NCBI GenBank assembly: GCA_947630835.1
Contig: CANRIZ010000011.1
Coordinates: forward strand, 1-64,000
DNA: 64,000 nt
DNA from: an uncultured Clostridia bacterium
Lineage (GTDB): Bacteria > Bacillota > Clostridia > Oscillospirales > Acutalibacteraceae
Reading direction: 5' to 3'
The position numbers and the translations under genes were made by a program. Each line of letters starts with the position of its first letter. Position 1 is the stretch's first letter. Below the pieces are notes generated by a model. That model searched no databases. It was not told where the DNA came from and saw only the letters and a list, made by a program, of their open reading frames with translations. Positions 1 to 8,586 of the stretch are shown piece by piece.

Positions 1-19
1 AAGTTTTCCTTACAAGCGC

Positions 20-48
20 ATAATAGCACAAGAAGAAAAGATTGTCAA
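20..48 (-). promoter_or_regulatory. Sigma-A type promoter reading out of the window to the left
   Basis: On the minus strand TTGACA (43-48) and TATTAT (20-25) are separated by exactly 17 bases. Its gene lies outside the window. Apart from this promoter and A-rich sequence, positions 1-281 show no convincing gene. Confidence 0.6.
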
Positions 49-281
49 TAGATTTTTTCAAAAAAAATGAAAAAAATGAAAAAAAGCGATATTTCCCAAA
101 AGAAACGCAAGCCGTTTCCAACCGGAAAAACCCCGATATTCCTTGATTCTGCGCGCTTTTCGGGAGAATTTACCGAACCTTCTTTCAATTTGAATTTTTT
201 TTGGGGAAAATTAAATTATTTCGGAAAATATTGACTAAAACCGCCGCCGTGTTAAAATTAAAGGCAGGGAGGAAGATATGC

Positions 282-833
282 GTGAAATACAATATAAATA
301 TAATAAAATCCAACCGAAAAACATTTTCACTCGAAATCAAACCGGATTTAAGCATTGTTTGCCGCGTACCTTTGAGCGCGGGCGAAGATGAAATTAACGG
401 CTTTATGGAAAATAACGAGGCAAGGCTTGAAGGATATATCGAAAAGCTGAAAAAATCCCTTCCTAAAGAAACGACGCCCTTGAGCGAGGAGGAAATCAAG
501 CTTCTTAAAAAAAGAGCAAAGCGATACATATCGGCAAGGGCGCAGTATTGGGCGGAACTGATGTCCGTAAAATACGGCAAAATCAGCGTAAGGGCGCAAA
601 AAACAAGGTGGGGCAGCTGCAGCAGCGGCGGCAATTTGAGTTTTAACTGCCTTTTGATGCTTACCGACGAGGCCGTTACGGATTATGTGATTGTTCACGA
701 GCTTTGCCATTTAAAAGAGATGAATCATTCAAAAAGGTTTTGGGCGTTGGTAGAAAGCGTTTTGCCCGATTACGAGCTTCGCCGCAAGGAGCTTAAAAAA
801 TACGAAAGCGTTTTAATCGGCAGACTCGGGTAA
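282..833 (+). CDS. YgjP-like (DUF45) zinc metallopeptidase domain protein
   Basis: About 183 residues. The zinc site HELCH is at residues 139-143, followed by the family-typical KEMNHSKRFW stretch; an upstream TRWGSC motif also fits the YgjP/DUF45 family (SprT/WLM-like metallopeptidases). Family members are cytoplasmic and their substrates are mostly unknown. I chose the GTG start at 282 because AGGGAGGA lies 9 bases upstream and family similarity begins there. A longer in-frame TTG at 201 has no ribosome binding site. An ATG at 278 is out of frame. It stands alone, ahead of the purine operon and separated from it by a promoter and riboswitch. Family assignment is firm; the biological role is not known. 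Confidence 0.85.
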   Translation: MKYNINIIKSNRKTFSLEIKPDLSIVCRVPLSAGEDEINGFMENNEARLEGYIEKLKKSLPKETTPLSEEEIKLLKKRAKRYISARAQYWAELMSVKYGKISVRAQKTRWGSCSSGGNLSFNCLLMLTDEAVTDYVIVHELCHLKEMNHSKRFWALVESVLPDYELRRKELKKYESVLIGRLG

Positions 834-962
834 GCGGTTTTTAGCCGCCTTGTCTTACGTCCTTCGCCTTTGCGAAATTTAAGATATAAATTACTGTGAA
901 ATAGGCACAAAAACAAGCGCGGTTTATCGGTAAAAATTTATGCTCGCAAATCAAGCAATTTG

Positions 963-992
963 TTGACACGTTTCGTTTTAATATGATAGAAT
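963..992 (+). promoter_or_regulatory. Promoter of the purine operon
   Basis: TTGACA (963-968) and TAGAAT (987-992) with an 18-base spacer. Transcription would start near 1000, just ahead of the riboswitch aptamer. The preceding stretch, 834-962, shows no gene. Confidence 0.75.
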
Positions 993-1011
993 AGCATTGT
1001 AATTTTTTAAT

Positions 1012-1090
1012 ATTCAGTTCTCTGCAACTGACGGAAAAAGTGGAGCACCACGCTGGAACAGAGAATTTTTTAGCCGACCGTCTGGGCACA
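1012..1090 (+). ncRNA. ZTP (pfl) riboswitch aptamer
   Basis: The first domain is closed by TTCTCTG (1018-1024) pairing with CAGAGAA (1059-1065). It contains ACTGACGG and a GTGG-loop-CCAC hairpin. The second conserved block, GCCGACCGTCTGGGCA, follows at 1073-1088 and matches the diagnostic CCGxCUGGGCA of the pfl/ZTP class. ZTP riboswitches sense ZTP/ZMP, which accumulate when 10-formyl-THF is limiting, and turn on purine and one-carbon genes. The downstream genes are exactly those, which supports the call. The assignment is by eye from conserved motifs and no covariance search was possible. Confidence 0.9.
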
Positions 1091-1123
1091 CTTATTCTCT
1101 TATGCGAATAAGTGTGTCCTTTT
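1084..1123 (+). terminator. Riboswitch-controlled intrinsic terminator
   Basis: A 14-bp stem (1084-1097 with 1106-1119, one G-U pair) is followed by TTTT. The 5' arm begins with GGGCA of the conserved aptamer block (1084-1088). Ligand-bound aptamer and terminator therefore cannot form together, as expected for an ON switch. Confidence 0.85.
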
Positions 1124-1155
1124 AGATTTTATACATGTTTTCAGGAGGCAGTACA

Positions 1156-1644
1156 ATGAAAAAAGTCGGTATAGTTATGGGGAGCGATTCGGATCTTCCC
1201 GTTATAAAAAAGGCGACGGATACCTTAAAGGACTTGGAAATTCCTTTTGAGGTCCATATTTATTCGGCGCACAGAACGCCCGAGCAGGCAAGGGATTTTG
1301 CCCTTAATGCAAGGAGAAACGGCTTCGGCTGTATAATAGCGGCGGCGGGTATGGCGGCTCATCTTGCGGGCGCAATTGCCGCGAACACAACCTTGCCGGT
1401 AATAGGGATACCCTGCAAATCGTCGGTTCTTGACGGTATGGACGCGCTTCTTTCTACGGTTCAGATGCCTACGGGCGTACCGGTTGCGACGGTTGCGATA
1501 AACGGCGGGGCAAACGCGGCGCTTTTGTGCGCCCAAATACTTGCGGTTGAGGATTCACAGCTTGCCGCAAGGCTCGATAAAAAAAGGGAGTCCGACGCAA
1601 AAGCGGTTCTTGAAAAGGACTTGAATATTGCGGACAAGCTTTAA
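1156..1644 (+). CDS. purE: N5-carboxyaminoimidazole ribonucleotide mutase / AIR carboxylase PurE
   Basis: 162 residues. It begins MKKVGIVMGSDSDLP, the PurE nucleotide-phosphate binding motif, and has the catalytic-region SAHRTPEQ and the AAAGMAAHLAG and PVIGIP blocks. PurE carboxylates AIR or isomerises N5-CAIR to give CAIR in purine synthesis. No purK is present in the window, so class I versus class II is not settled by context. The start at 1156 follows AGGAGG by 8 bases; an upstream in-frame ATG at 1135 lacks a site. It is the first gene of the operon behind the ZTP riboswitch. Confidence 0.95.
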   Translation: MKKVGIVMGSDSDLPVIKKATDTLKDLEIPFEVHIYSAHRTPEQARDFALNARRNGFGCIIAAAGMAAHLAGAIAANTTLPVIGIPCKSSVLDGMDALLSTVQMPTGVPVATVAINGGANAALLCAQILAVEDSQLAARLDKKRESDAKAVLEKDLNIADKL

Positions 1645-1685
1645 AGCTTTAATATTATTAATAAAAACAAAAGGCGGTAAATTTA

Positions 1686-3110
1686 ATGGGCGGATTTTTC
1701 GGCATCGCCTCCAAAAAGGATTGTATGTTGGACGTTTTCTTTGGAGTCGATTATCATTCTCACCTCGGCACTCGCAGGGGAGGGCTTGCGGCCTATGACA
1801 GCGAAATAGGCTTGCAGAGAAAAATACATAATATAGAAAACGCTCCTTTTCGCACAAAGTTTGAGCATGTGCTTGAGGAGATGAAGGGAACTTCGGCAAT
1901 AGGCTGTATCAGCGACACAGACCCTCAGCCCCTGCTTATACGTTCAAGGATAGGCACTTACGCAATCTGCACGGTGGGTATAATTAACAATTCCGAATAC
2001 CTTATTGAAAAATATCTTATAAACGACTGCGGTCATTTTGACGCAATGACGGGCGGCAAGGTTAATTCAAACGAGCTTGTCGCCGCCCTGATTAGCTTAA
2101 AGGGCGACTTTTTAAGCGGTCTGGAATTTGCGCAGAGAGTAATCGACGGCACGGCTTCGATACTTGTGCTTACGCAGACGGGCACCATTATCGCCGCAAG
2201 GGATAAGTTCGGCAGACTTCCTGTTCAAATAGGCAAAAACGAGGACGGCTTTGCGGTTTCGTTCGAGTCCTTTGCATATGAAAAATTAGGCTACGAGTTT
2301 TTAAAGGAATTGGGCCCGGGCGAGATAGTGGAAATTACGCCCGACGAAATAAAACAGCTGAAAGAACCGGGCAAAAAGAAAAAAATATGCGCGTTTTTAT
2401 GGAGCTATTACGGTTACCCGACCTCCACCTACGAGGGCGTAAACGTAGAGAAAATGCGTTATGACAACGGCAGAATTATGGCAAAAACGGACGCTAAATC
2501 GGACGTTTGCAAGGACGTTGATTATGTGGGCGGCGTTCCCGATTCCGGCACGCCCCACGCCATAGGCTATTCAAACGAGAGCGGCATACCGTTTGCAAGG
2601 GCGTTTATTAAATATACGCCCACCTGGGCAAGAAGCTTTATGCCTACGAATCAAGCCGAAAGGAACAAAATTGCAAAGATGAAGCAAATTCCCGTAAAGG
2701 AATTGATAGTGGGAAAGAATCTCCTTTTTGTCGACGATTCCATAGTAAGGGGTACGCAGCTTAAAGAAACGGTCGATTTCCTCTACGAAAGCGGGGCAAA
2801 ATCCGTTCATATGCGTTCCGCCTGCCCGCCGATAATGTACGGCTGCAAGTACCTTAACTTTTCAAGGGCTACAAGCGAAATGGAGCTTATCGCCAGAAGA
2901 GTCATAATGGAGCTCGAGGGCGAGAAGGGCTTTGATTATATTGAGGAGTACGCGGATTCCTCTACCGAAAGAGGCAAAAAATTAAGGGCAAATATATGCG
3001 AAAAGCTGCATTTGGCTTCGCTTGAATTTCAAAGCCTTGAGGGCATAATCGAGGCTATAGGGCTTAACCCCGACGAGCTTTGCACATATTGCTGGAACGG
3101 AAAGGAATAA
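1686..3110 (+). CDS. purF: Amidophosphoribosyltransferase PurF-like, glutaminase nucleophile missing
   Basis: 474 residues. The C-terminal half carries the phosphoribosyltransferase signature [11 protein letters not shown] (PRPP loop) and SACPPIMYG, as in PurF, which makes phosphoribosylamine from PRPP. The N-terminal half aligns as an Ntn-amidotransferase fold ([19 protein letters not shown]), but the protein starts MGGFFGI where active PurF matures to start CGVFGI. The Cys1 position is therefore Gly. The expected GHxRY and HNGNL glutamine-site motifs are also absent (IGCISD, TVGIINN). From family knowledge such a protein should be able to use free ammonia only; that is inference. It sits between purE and purM, with 4 bases to purM. 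Confidence 0.88.
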   Translation: MGGFFGIASKKDCMLDVFFGVDYHSHLGTRRGGLAAYDSEIGLQRKIHNIENAPFRTKFEHVLEEMKGTSAIGCISDTDPQPLLIRSRIGTYAICTVGIINNSEYLIEKYLINDCGHFDAMTGGKVNSNELVAALISLKGDFLSGLEFAQRVIDGTASILVLTQTGTIIAARDKFGRLPVQIGKNEDGFAVSFESFAYEKLGYEFLKELGPGEIVEITPDEIKQLKEPGKKKKICAFLWSYYGYPTSTYEGVNVEKMRYDNGRIMAKTDAKSDVCKDVDYVGGVPDSGTPHAIGYSNESGIPFARAFIKYTPTWARSFMPTNQAERNKIAKMKQIPVKELIVGKNLLFVDDSIVRGTQLKETVDFLYESGAKSVHMRSACPPIMYGCKYLNFSRATSEMELIARRVIMELEGEKGFDYIEEYADSSTERGKKLRANICEKLHLASLEFQSLEGIIEAIGLNPDELCTYCWNGKE

Positions 3111-3114
3111 GATT

Positions 3115-4158
3115 ATGAACAACAATTCCAAATCTGACGTTTATGCGGCGGCGGGCGTCGATATTACCGCAGGCTACAGAGCTGTGGAGCTTATGAAAAA
3201 GCATATAGCCGCTACAATTACGCCGTCGGTTTGCTCGGACGTGGGCGGCTTCGGCGGGCTTTTCGAGCTTGACCTTACGGGCATAACAAAGCCCGTGCTT
3301 GTAAGCGGCACGGACGGCGTCGGCACAAAGCTGAAGCTTGCGTTTTTAATGAATAAGCACGACACGGTCGGTATCGACTGCGTTGCTATGTGCGTAAACG
3401 ATATTATCTGCTGCGGCGCAAAGCCTTTGTTTTTCCTCGATTACATTGCCTGCGGCAAGAACGTGCCCGAAAAAATTGCGGATATAGTAAAGGGCGTGTG
3501 CGACGGCTGCGTGCAGTCGGGCGCGGCGCTGATAGGCGGAGAAACCGCCGAGATGCCGGGTTTTTATCCCGTTGACGAATACGACCTTGCGGGCTACTGC
3601 ACGGGCGTTGTCGATAAAGCAAAAATTATAGACAACAAGACAATGAGCGAGGGCGACGTTATAATTGCCCTTCCCTCGAGCGGCGTTCATTCAAACGGAT
3701 TTTCTCTTGTAAGAAAGGTTTTCGACGTTGAAAACAGCGATATTAAGTCTCCCGTAGACTGCCTCGGCGGAAAGTCGATAGGTCAAACGCTTTTAACGCC
3801 CACCAAAATTTATGTAAAGCCCGTTCTTGCCCTTATTTCCGAGCTTTCGGTAAAGGGAATTTCCCATATCACGGGCGGCGGCTTTTATGAGAATATACCC
3901 AGAAGCATACCAGACGGTCTGTGCGCGAAAATAGAGAAAAACGCCGTAAAGGTTTTGCCGATTTTTGATTTGATTGCAAAGAAAGGCAAAATCGATGAAA
4001 GGGATATGTTCAACACCTTCAATATGGGCGTCGGTATGAGCGTAATCGTTTCAAAAAACGACGCCGACAGGGCGCTTGAAATTTTGAGGGCGAACGGCGA
4101 GGACGCTTATATCATAGGCGAAATTATTAAATCGGAAAGTAAGATTGAGATATGCTGA
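3115..4158 (+). CDS. purM: Phosphoribosylformylglycinamidine cyclo-ligase (AIR synthetase) PurM
   Basis: 347 residues, the normal family length. The ATP-grasp-unrelated PurM fold is recognised by [18 protein letters not shown] at the N-terminus, the [14 protein letters not shown] phosphate loop, [18 protein letters not shown] and [11 protein letters not shown]. It converts FGAM to AIR with ATP. It is tightly packed: 4 bases after purF, and its TGA (4156-4158) overlaps the ATG (4152) of the next gene. Confidence 0.97.
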   Translation: MNNNSKSDVYAAAGVDITAGYRAVELMKKHIAATITPSVCSDVGGFGGLFELDLTGITKPVLVSGTDGVGTKLKLAFLMNKHDTVGIDCVAMCVNDIICCGAKPLFFLDYIACGKNVPEKIADIVKGVCDGCVQSGAALIGGETAEMPGFYPVDEYDLAGYCTGVVDKAKIIDNKTMSEGDVIIALPSSGVHSNGFSLVRKVFDVENSDIKSPVDCLGGKSIGQTLLTPTKIYVKPVLALISELSVKGISHITGGGFYENIPRSIPDGLCAKIEKNAVKVLPIFDLIAKKGKIDERDMFNTFNMGVGMSVIVSKNDADRALEILRANGEDAYIIGEIIKSESKIEIC

Positions 4159-4772
4159 AACAGGTAATTAACGGTATTTTTGCGGGCTTGCTTATTTCGA
4201 TAGGCGGGGCGGTATATCTTTCCTGCGACAATAAGTATGTCGGCTCGCTGCTTTTTACGGTGGCGCTTGTCTGCATTTGTTATCGGGGTTATTCCCTTTA
4301 TACCGGCAAGATATGCTACATACCCGAAAAGCATGCAAAGGAAGAATTTTCGGTCTTGCTTACAGGGCTTTTGGGCAACGTCTTGGCTACAACCGTCTGC
4401 GGTTACGCTTTGGCTTACGCCGTGCCGAAGCTTTGTCGGGCGGGCTTTGACGCTTGCAGCTTAAAGCTTGAGCAGGCAATCCCCCAAACTTTTATAAGGG
4501 CGTTTTTCTGCGGGATACTTATATATTTGGCGGTCGATATTTTCAAAAAGAACAAAACTCCTTTGGGAATTTTACTGTGCATACCGGCTTTTATATTAAG
4601 CGGTTACGAACATTCCGTTGCCGATATGTTTTATTTTGCCGTTTCGGGCATAGTTTCCTTAAAGGCGTTTGTGTTTATATGGATTGTAATTTTAGGCAAT
4701 TCGGCGGGCGGGATGCTTATTCCGCTGCTGTCTATGGCGGGAGGTAAAAAGCTTGACGGGCAAAAAAGCTAA
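4152..4772 (+). CDS. Compact formate/nitrite transporter (FNT) family channel
   Basis: 206 residues with six predicted membrane segments, roughly at residues 6-26, 31-52, 66-90, 113-130, 138-160 and 172-196. FNT-like features are the re-entrant NG-rich helix ends, YTGKICY in place of the family TGxL loop, and [12 protein letters not shown] near the fifth segment, which matches the FNT GFEHxxAN motif. FNT pentamers conduct formate, nitrite or related monoanions. The protein is much shorter than FocA (about 285 residues), but the six-segment core is complete. Its ATG overlaps the purM stop and its own end overlaps the purN start, so it is embedded in the purine operon. With formate-THF ligase at the operon end, formate is the likely cargo; this is inference. 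Confidence 0.8.
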   Translation: MLKQVINGIFAGLLISIGGAVYLSCDNKYVGSLLFTVALVCICYRGYSLYTGKICYIPEKHAKEEFSVLLTGLLGNVLATTVCGYALAYAVPKLCRAGFDACSLKLEQAIPQTFIRAFFCGILIYLAVDIFKKNKTPLGILLCIPAFILSGYEHSVADMFYFAVSGIVSLKAFVFIWIVILGNSAGGMLIPLLSMAGGKKLDGQKS

Positions 4773-5370
4773 AATAGCGGTTATGGTATCGGGCGGCGGC
4801 ACAAATTTGCAGGCGCTGATAAACGCCCAAAACAACGGTATTATTACAAGCGGAAAAATCGAGCTTGTAATATCTGATAAAAGCGACGCCTTTGCTCTTA
4901 CAAGGGCGGAAAGGGCGGGCATAAAAACCTTTACCGTGCTTAAAAAACAGCTCGGCTCTCAGGAGGCCTTTGAGGAAAAAACAATCTCGATACTTGACGA
5001 AAACGGTATCGATTTAATAATCCTTGCGGGCTTTATGTCGATTCTAAGCGCCGAATTCACTTCTCATTACGAAAAAAGGATTTTGAACGTTCACCCGTCG
5101 CTGATACCTTCGTTTTGCGGCGAGGGTTTTTACGGGCTTCGCGTGCATAAGGCGGCGCTTGAAAAGGGAGTTAAGGTTACGGGCGCAACGGTTCACTTTG
5201 TAAACGAAATACCCGACGGCGGCGAAATTATAATGCAAAAGGCGGTCGAAGTAGAGGAGGGCGACACTCCGGAAACCCTGCAAAAAAGGGTTATGGAAAA
5301 CGCCGAGTGGATTATTCTGCCAAAGGCCGCGCAAAAGGTTTGCGAACAAATTATTCAACAAAATAAATAA
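4753..5370 (+). CDS. purN: Phosphoribosylglycinamide (GAR) formyltransferase PurN
   Basis: 205 residues, normal length. It has AVMVSGGGTNLQALI (phosphate-binding loop), LAGFMSIL, and the catalytic region NVHPSLIPSF followed by KVTGATVHFVNEIPDGG with the active-site His and Asp. It transfers the formyl group of 10-formyl-THF to GAR. The start is a TTG at 4753 preceded by GGGAGG, overlapping the end of the channel gene by 20 bases, which suggests translational coupling. Confidence 0.95.
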   Translation: MTGKKAKIAVMVSGGGTNLQALINAQNNGIITSGKIELVISDKSDAFALTRAERAGIKTFTVLKKQLGSQEAFEEKTISILDENGIDLIILAGFMSILSAEFTSHYEKRILNVHPSLIPSFCGEGFYGLRVHKAALEKGVKVTGATVHFVNEIPDGGEIIMQKAVEVEEGDTPETLQKRVMENAEWIILPKAAQKVCEQIIQQNK

Positions 5371-5386
5371 AAAGGGGCTTGTACTT

Positions 5387-6103
5387 ATGGAAATCAAATC
5401 TATCAAAGAAGAGCTTAATTCCCTTGCTTATCACGGCAGAGGAATTATAATCGGCAAAAGCTCGGACGGCAAAAAAGCGGTTACCGCCTATTTTATAATG
5501 GGCAGGAGCGAAAACAGCAGGAACCGTGTGTTTGTTGAGGACGGCGAGGGCATACGCACTCAGGCTTTTGACGAGTCGAAAATGGTTGACCCGCATCTTA
5601 TAATTTACGCTCCGGTAAGGGTGCTGGGCAACAAGACCATAGTTACAAACGGCGACCAGACCGATACGATTTATGAGCTTATGGATAAGCAGATGACCTT
5701 TGAACAGTCCCTGCGTACAAGGGAGTTCGAGGACGACGCTCCCAACTATACCCCGAGAATTTCGGGCATTATTCATATTGATAACGGCGAAATGAATTAC
5801 GCTCTGTCAATTCTTAAATCCGCCGAGGGCGACGCAAGCTCCTGCCAAAGATATACTTACGCTTATTCAAACCCCGTAAGCGGCAGGGCAAAATTTATCC
5901 ACACATACAGCCGAGAGGGAAATCCTCTCCCGAGCTTTGAGGGCGAGCCTAAGACCTTGGAGCTTCCCGACGTAGGAATTGACGAGCTCACACAGCTCAT
6001 TTGGGAAAACCTCAACGAGGACAACAAGGTGTCGCTCTTTGTAAGATATATTGATATTCAAACAGGCAAACACACTTCAAGAACAGTAAACAAAAACAAG
6101 TGA
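5387..6103 (+). CDS. purO: PurO-like (archaeal-type) IMP cyclohydrolase
   Basis: 238 residues. It matches the IMP_cyclohyd (PurO) family: an Ntn-hydrolase-like fold beginning with LAYHGRGIIIG, then YFIMGRSENSRNRVF, and NGDQTDTIYELM around residue 85. It should close FAICAR to IMP, the last purine step. Bacteria normally do this with the N-terminal MGS-like half of bifunctional PurH. Here the next gene supplies only the transformylase half, so the two together replace PurH. Spacing to the next gene is 10 bases, with a good site. Confidence 0.85.
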   Translation: MEIKSIKEELNSLAYHGRGIIIGKSSDGKKAVTAYFIMGRSENSRNRVFVEDGEGIRTQAFDESKMVDPHLIIYAPVRVLGNKTIVTNGDQTDTIYELMDKQMTFEQSLRTREFEDDAPNYTPRISGIIHIDNGEMNYALSILKSAEGDASSCQRYTYAYSNPVSGRAKFIHTYSREGNPLPSFEGEPKTLELPDVGIDELTQLIWENLNEDNKVSLFVRYIDIQTGKHTSRTVNKNK

Positions 6104-6113
6104 GGGAATTATA

Positions 6114-7298
6114 ATGAAAGAATTTGAACTCAAATACGGCTGTAACCCCAATCAGAAGCCTTCAAAAATTTATATGGACGACGGCGGCGACCTCCCCATA
6201 GAAATACTTTGCGGAAGACCCGGATATATCAACTTCCTCGACGCGTTTAACTCCTGGCAGCTTGTAAAGGAGCTTAAAGAGGCGCTCGGGCTTCCGGCGG
6301 TAACCTCGTTTAAGCATGTAAGCCCCACTTCCGCGGCGGTCGGCATACCGCTTCCCGAAGCTCTTAAAAAGGCTTGCTTCGCAGACGATATAGAGGGGCT
6401 TGACGATTCTCCTCTTGCCTGCGCCTACGCCCGCGCAAGGGGTACGGACAGAATGTGCTCCTTCGGCGATTGGGTTGCGCTCTCCGACGTATGCGACGTA
6501 ACCACCGCGAAAATGATTAAGAGAGAGGTTTCCGACGGAATTATTGCCCCCGGATACGAGCCCGAGGCGCTTGAAATTTTGAAATCCAAGAGAAAAGGCA
6601 ATTACAACATAGTAAAAATAGATCCCGATTACGTTCCTGCGCCGCAGGAGCATAAGCAGGTTTTCGGCATTACCTTTGAACAGGGAAGAAACAATTTTAA
6701 AATAGACAAAGAGCTTCTTTCAAATATAGTCACTTCCAACAAGGATATGCCCGAAAGCGCGGTTCGCGACCTTATAGTTGCGCTTATCACGCTTAAATAT
6801 ACGCAGTCAAATTCCGTTTGCTTTGCGGTTGACGGTCAGGCTATAGGCGTAGGCGCGGGTCAGCAGTCAAGGATTCACTGCACAAGGCTTGCCGGCACAA
6901 AGGCGGATACCTGGTTCCTTCGTCAGGCGGACAAGGTTTTAAATCTGCCGTTCAGGGACGATATAGGCAGACCCGACAGGGATAACGTTATAGACGGCTA
7001 TATTAATCAAAACGAGGAAGACGTTTGCGCTCCGGGCGTTTGGCAGAAATATTTTACCGAAAGACCCGAACCCTTTACAAAAGAAGAACAGGCGGCTTAC
7101 CTTGCGACAAAGGATAACGTGGCGCTCGGCTCGGACGCTTTCTTCCCGTTTTCGGATAATATCGAAAGGGCTTACCGTTCGGGCGTAAAGTACATAGCCG
7201 AACCCGGCGGCTCAATCCGTGACGACGCGGTTATAGAGTGCTGCGACAAATACAATATCGCCATGGCGTTTACGGGTATGAGATTATTCCATCATTAA
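6114..7298 (+). CDS. purH: Stand-alone AICAR transformylase (PurH C-terminal domain type)
   Basis: 394 residues, equivalent to the transformylase half of PurH only. The catalytic Lys-His is visible in SFKHVSPTSAAVG near residue 66, and the AICAR and folate site blocks KYTQSNSVCFA and IGVGAGQQSRIHCTRLA follow. It makes FAICAR from AICAR and 10-formyl-THF. It lacks the N-terminal IMP cyclohydrolase domain, which the preceding PurO-like gene supplies. Both ZMP (AICAR), which feeds the riboswitch ligand ZTP, and its removal by this enzyme are therefore encoded in the regulated operon. Confidence 0.93.
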   Translation: MKEFELKYGCNPNQKPSKIYMDDGGDLPIEILCGRPGYINFLDAFNSWQLVKELKEALGLPAVTSFKHVSPTSAAVGIPLPEALKKACFADDIEGLDDSPLACAYARARGTDRMCSFGDWVALSDVCDVTTAKMIKREVSDGIIAPGYEPEALEILKSKRKGNYNIVKIDPDYVPAPQEHKQVFGITFEQGRNNFKIDKELLSNIVTSNKDMPESAVRDLIVALITLKYTQSNSVCFAVDGQAIGVGAGQQSRIHCTRLAGTKADTWFLRQADKVLNLPFRDDIGRPDRDNVIDGYINQNEEDVCAPGVWQKYFTERPEPFTKEEQAAYLATKDNVALGSDAFFPFSDNIERAYRSGVKYIAEPGGSIRDDAVIECCDKYNIAMAFTGMRLFHH

Positions 7299-7313
7299 TA
7301 AGAGGTAAAAGCA

Positions 7314-8582
7314 ATGAAAGTATTAGTTGTCGGCGGCGGCGGCAGGGAACACGCAATAATTAAAAAAATTAAAGAGAACAGCCGGGTAAGCGAAATATTT
7401 GCGCTTCCGGGCAACGGAGGTATGGCAAAGGACGCAACGCTTGTCGATATAGGCGCAACGGATATTGAAAAAATAGTCGATTTTGCAGTCAAAAACAACG
7501 TCGATTATGCGGTTGTCGCGCCCGACGACCCCTTGGTTTTGGGCTGCGTCGACGCTTTGGAGGAAAAGGGCATAGCCTGCTTCGGCCCGAGGAAAAACGC
7601 CGCCGTTATAGAGGGCAGTAAGGTGTTTTCAAAACAGCTTATGAAAAAGTACGGTATTCCTACGGCACAGTACGAGGTCTTTTCCGACGCAGACGAGGCT
7701 CTTAAATATGCAGAGAGCTGTCCCGTACCCACAGTAATAAAAGCGGACGGACTTGCGCTCGGCAAGGGCGTTATTATCGCAACTACCCGTAAACAGGCAA
7801 AGGACGCCGTTATTTCGATTATGCGGGACAAGCAGTTCGGAAAAAGCGGGGATAAAATAGTTATCGAGGAATTTTTAACCGGCCCCGAGGTTTCCGTCTT
7901 ATCCTTTACCGACGGCAAAACGATTGTTCCCATGATTTCTTCCATGGATCACAAGCGCGCCGGCGACAACGATACGGGGCTTAACACGGGCGGAATGGGA
8001 ACGGTTGCGCCCAATCCGTATTATACAAAGGAAATAGCCGACGAGTGTATGGAAAAAATATTCCTGCCAACCGTTAAGGCTATGAAAAACGAGGGCAGAA
8101 CCTTTAAGGGCTGTTTGTATTTCGGGCTTATGCTGACCGAAAACGGCCCCAAGGTGATAGAGTATAACTGTCGTTTCGGCGACCCCGAAACACAGGTGGT
8201 TTTGCCTCTGCTTGAAAGCGATTTGCTGACCGTTATGATGGCGGTTACCGACGAAAAGCTTTCCGAATGTGAGGTTAAATTCTCCCAAAAAAGCGCATGC
8301 TGCGTTATCTTAGCTTCGCAGGGCTATCCGGTTAAGTACGAAAAGGGCTTTGAGATAACCATACCCGAGGAAACGGAAAAAAGCGTGTTTGTCGCAGGCG
8401 CAAAGCTTGAAAACGGCAAGCTTTTGACAAACGGCGGACGGGTTTTGGGGGTTACTCAGGTCAGAGATACCCTGAAAGAAGCCGTGGAAGCTTCCTACGG
8501 GGAAGTTGAAAAAATCCGCTTTGAAAACGCCTATTACCGTCACGATATAGGCAAAAGGGCATTGAACTGCAAGGAGGGATAA
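7314..8582 (+). CDS. purD: Phosphoribosylamine-glycine ligase (GAR synthetase) PurD
   Basis: 422 residues, ATP-grasp enzyme. It begins MKVLVVGGGGREHAI and has the ATP-binding VIKADGLALGKGV, GPEVSVLSFTDG and YNCRFGDPETQVVLPLL blocks. It joins phosphoribosylamine to glycine. It follows purH by 15 bases with AAGAGG ahead of the ATG, and its end is 4 bases from purL. Confidence 0.97.
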   Translation: MKVLVVGGGGREHAIIKKIKENSRVSEIFALPGNGGMAKDATLVDIGATDIEKIVDFAVKNNVDYAVVAPDDPLVLGCVDALEEKGIACFGPRKNAAVIEGSKVFSKQLMKKYGIPTAQYEVFSDADEALKYAESCPVPTVIKADGLALGKGVIIATTRKQAKDAVISIMRDKQFGKSGDKIVIEEFLTGPEVSVLSFTDGKTIVPMISSMDHKRAGDNDTGLNTGGMGTVAPNPYYTKEIADECMEKIFLPTVKAMKNEGRTFKGCLYFGLMLTENGPKVIEYNCRFGDPETQVVLPLLESDLLTVMMAVTDEKLSECEVKFSQKSACCVILASQGYPVKYEKGFEITIPEETEKSVFVAGAKLENGKLLTNGGRVLGVTQVRDTLKEAVEASYGEVEKIRFENAYYRHDIGKRALNCKEG

Positions 8583-8586
8583 CAGC

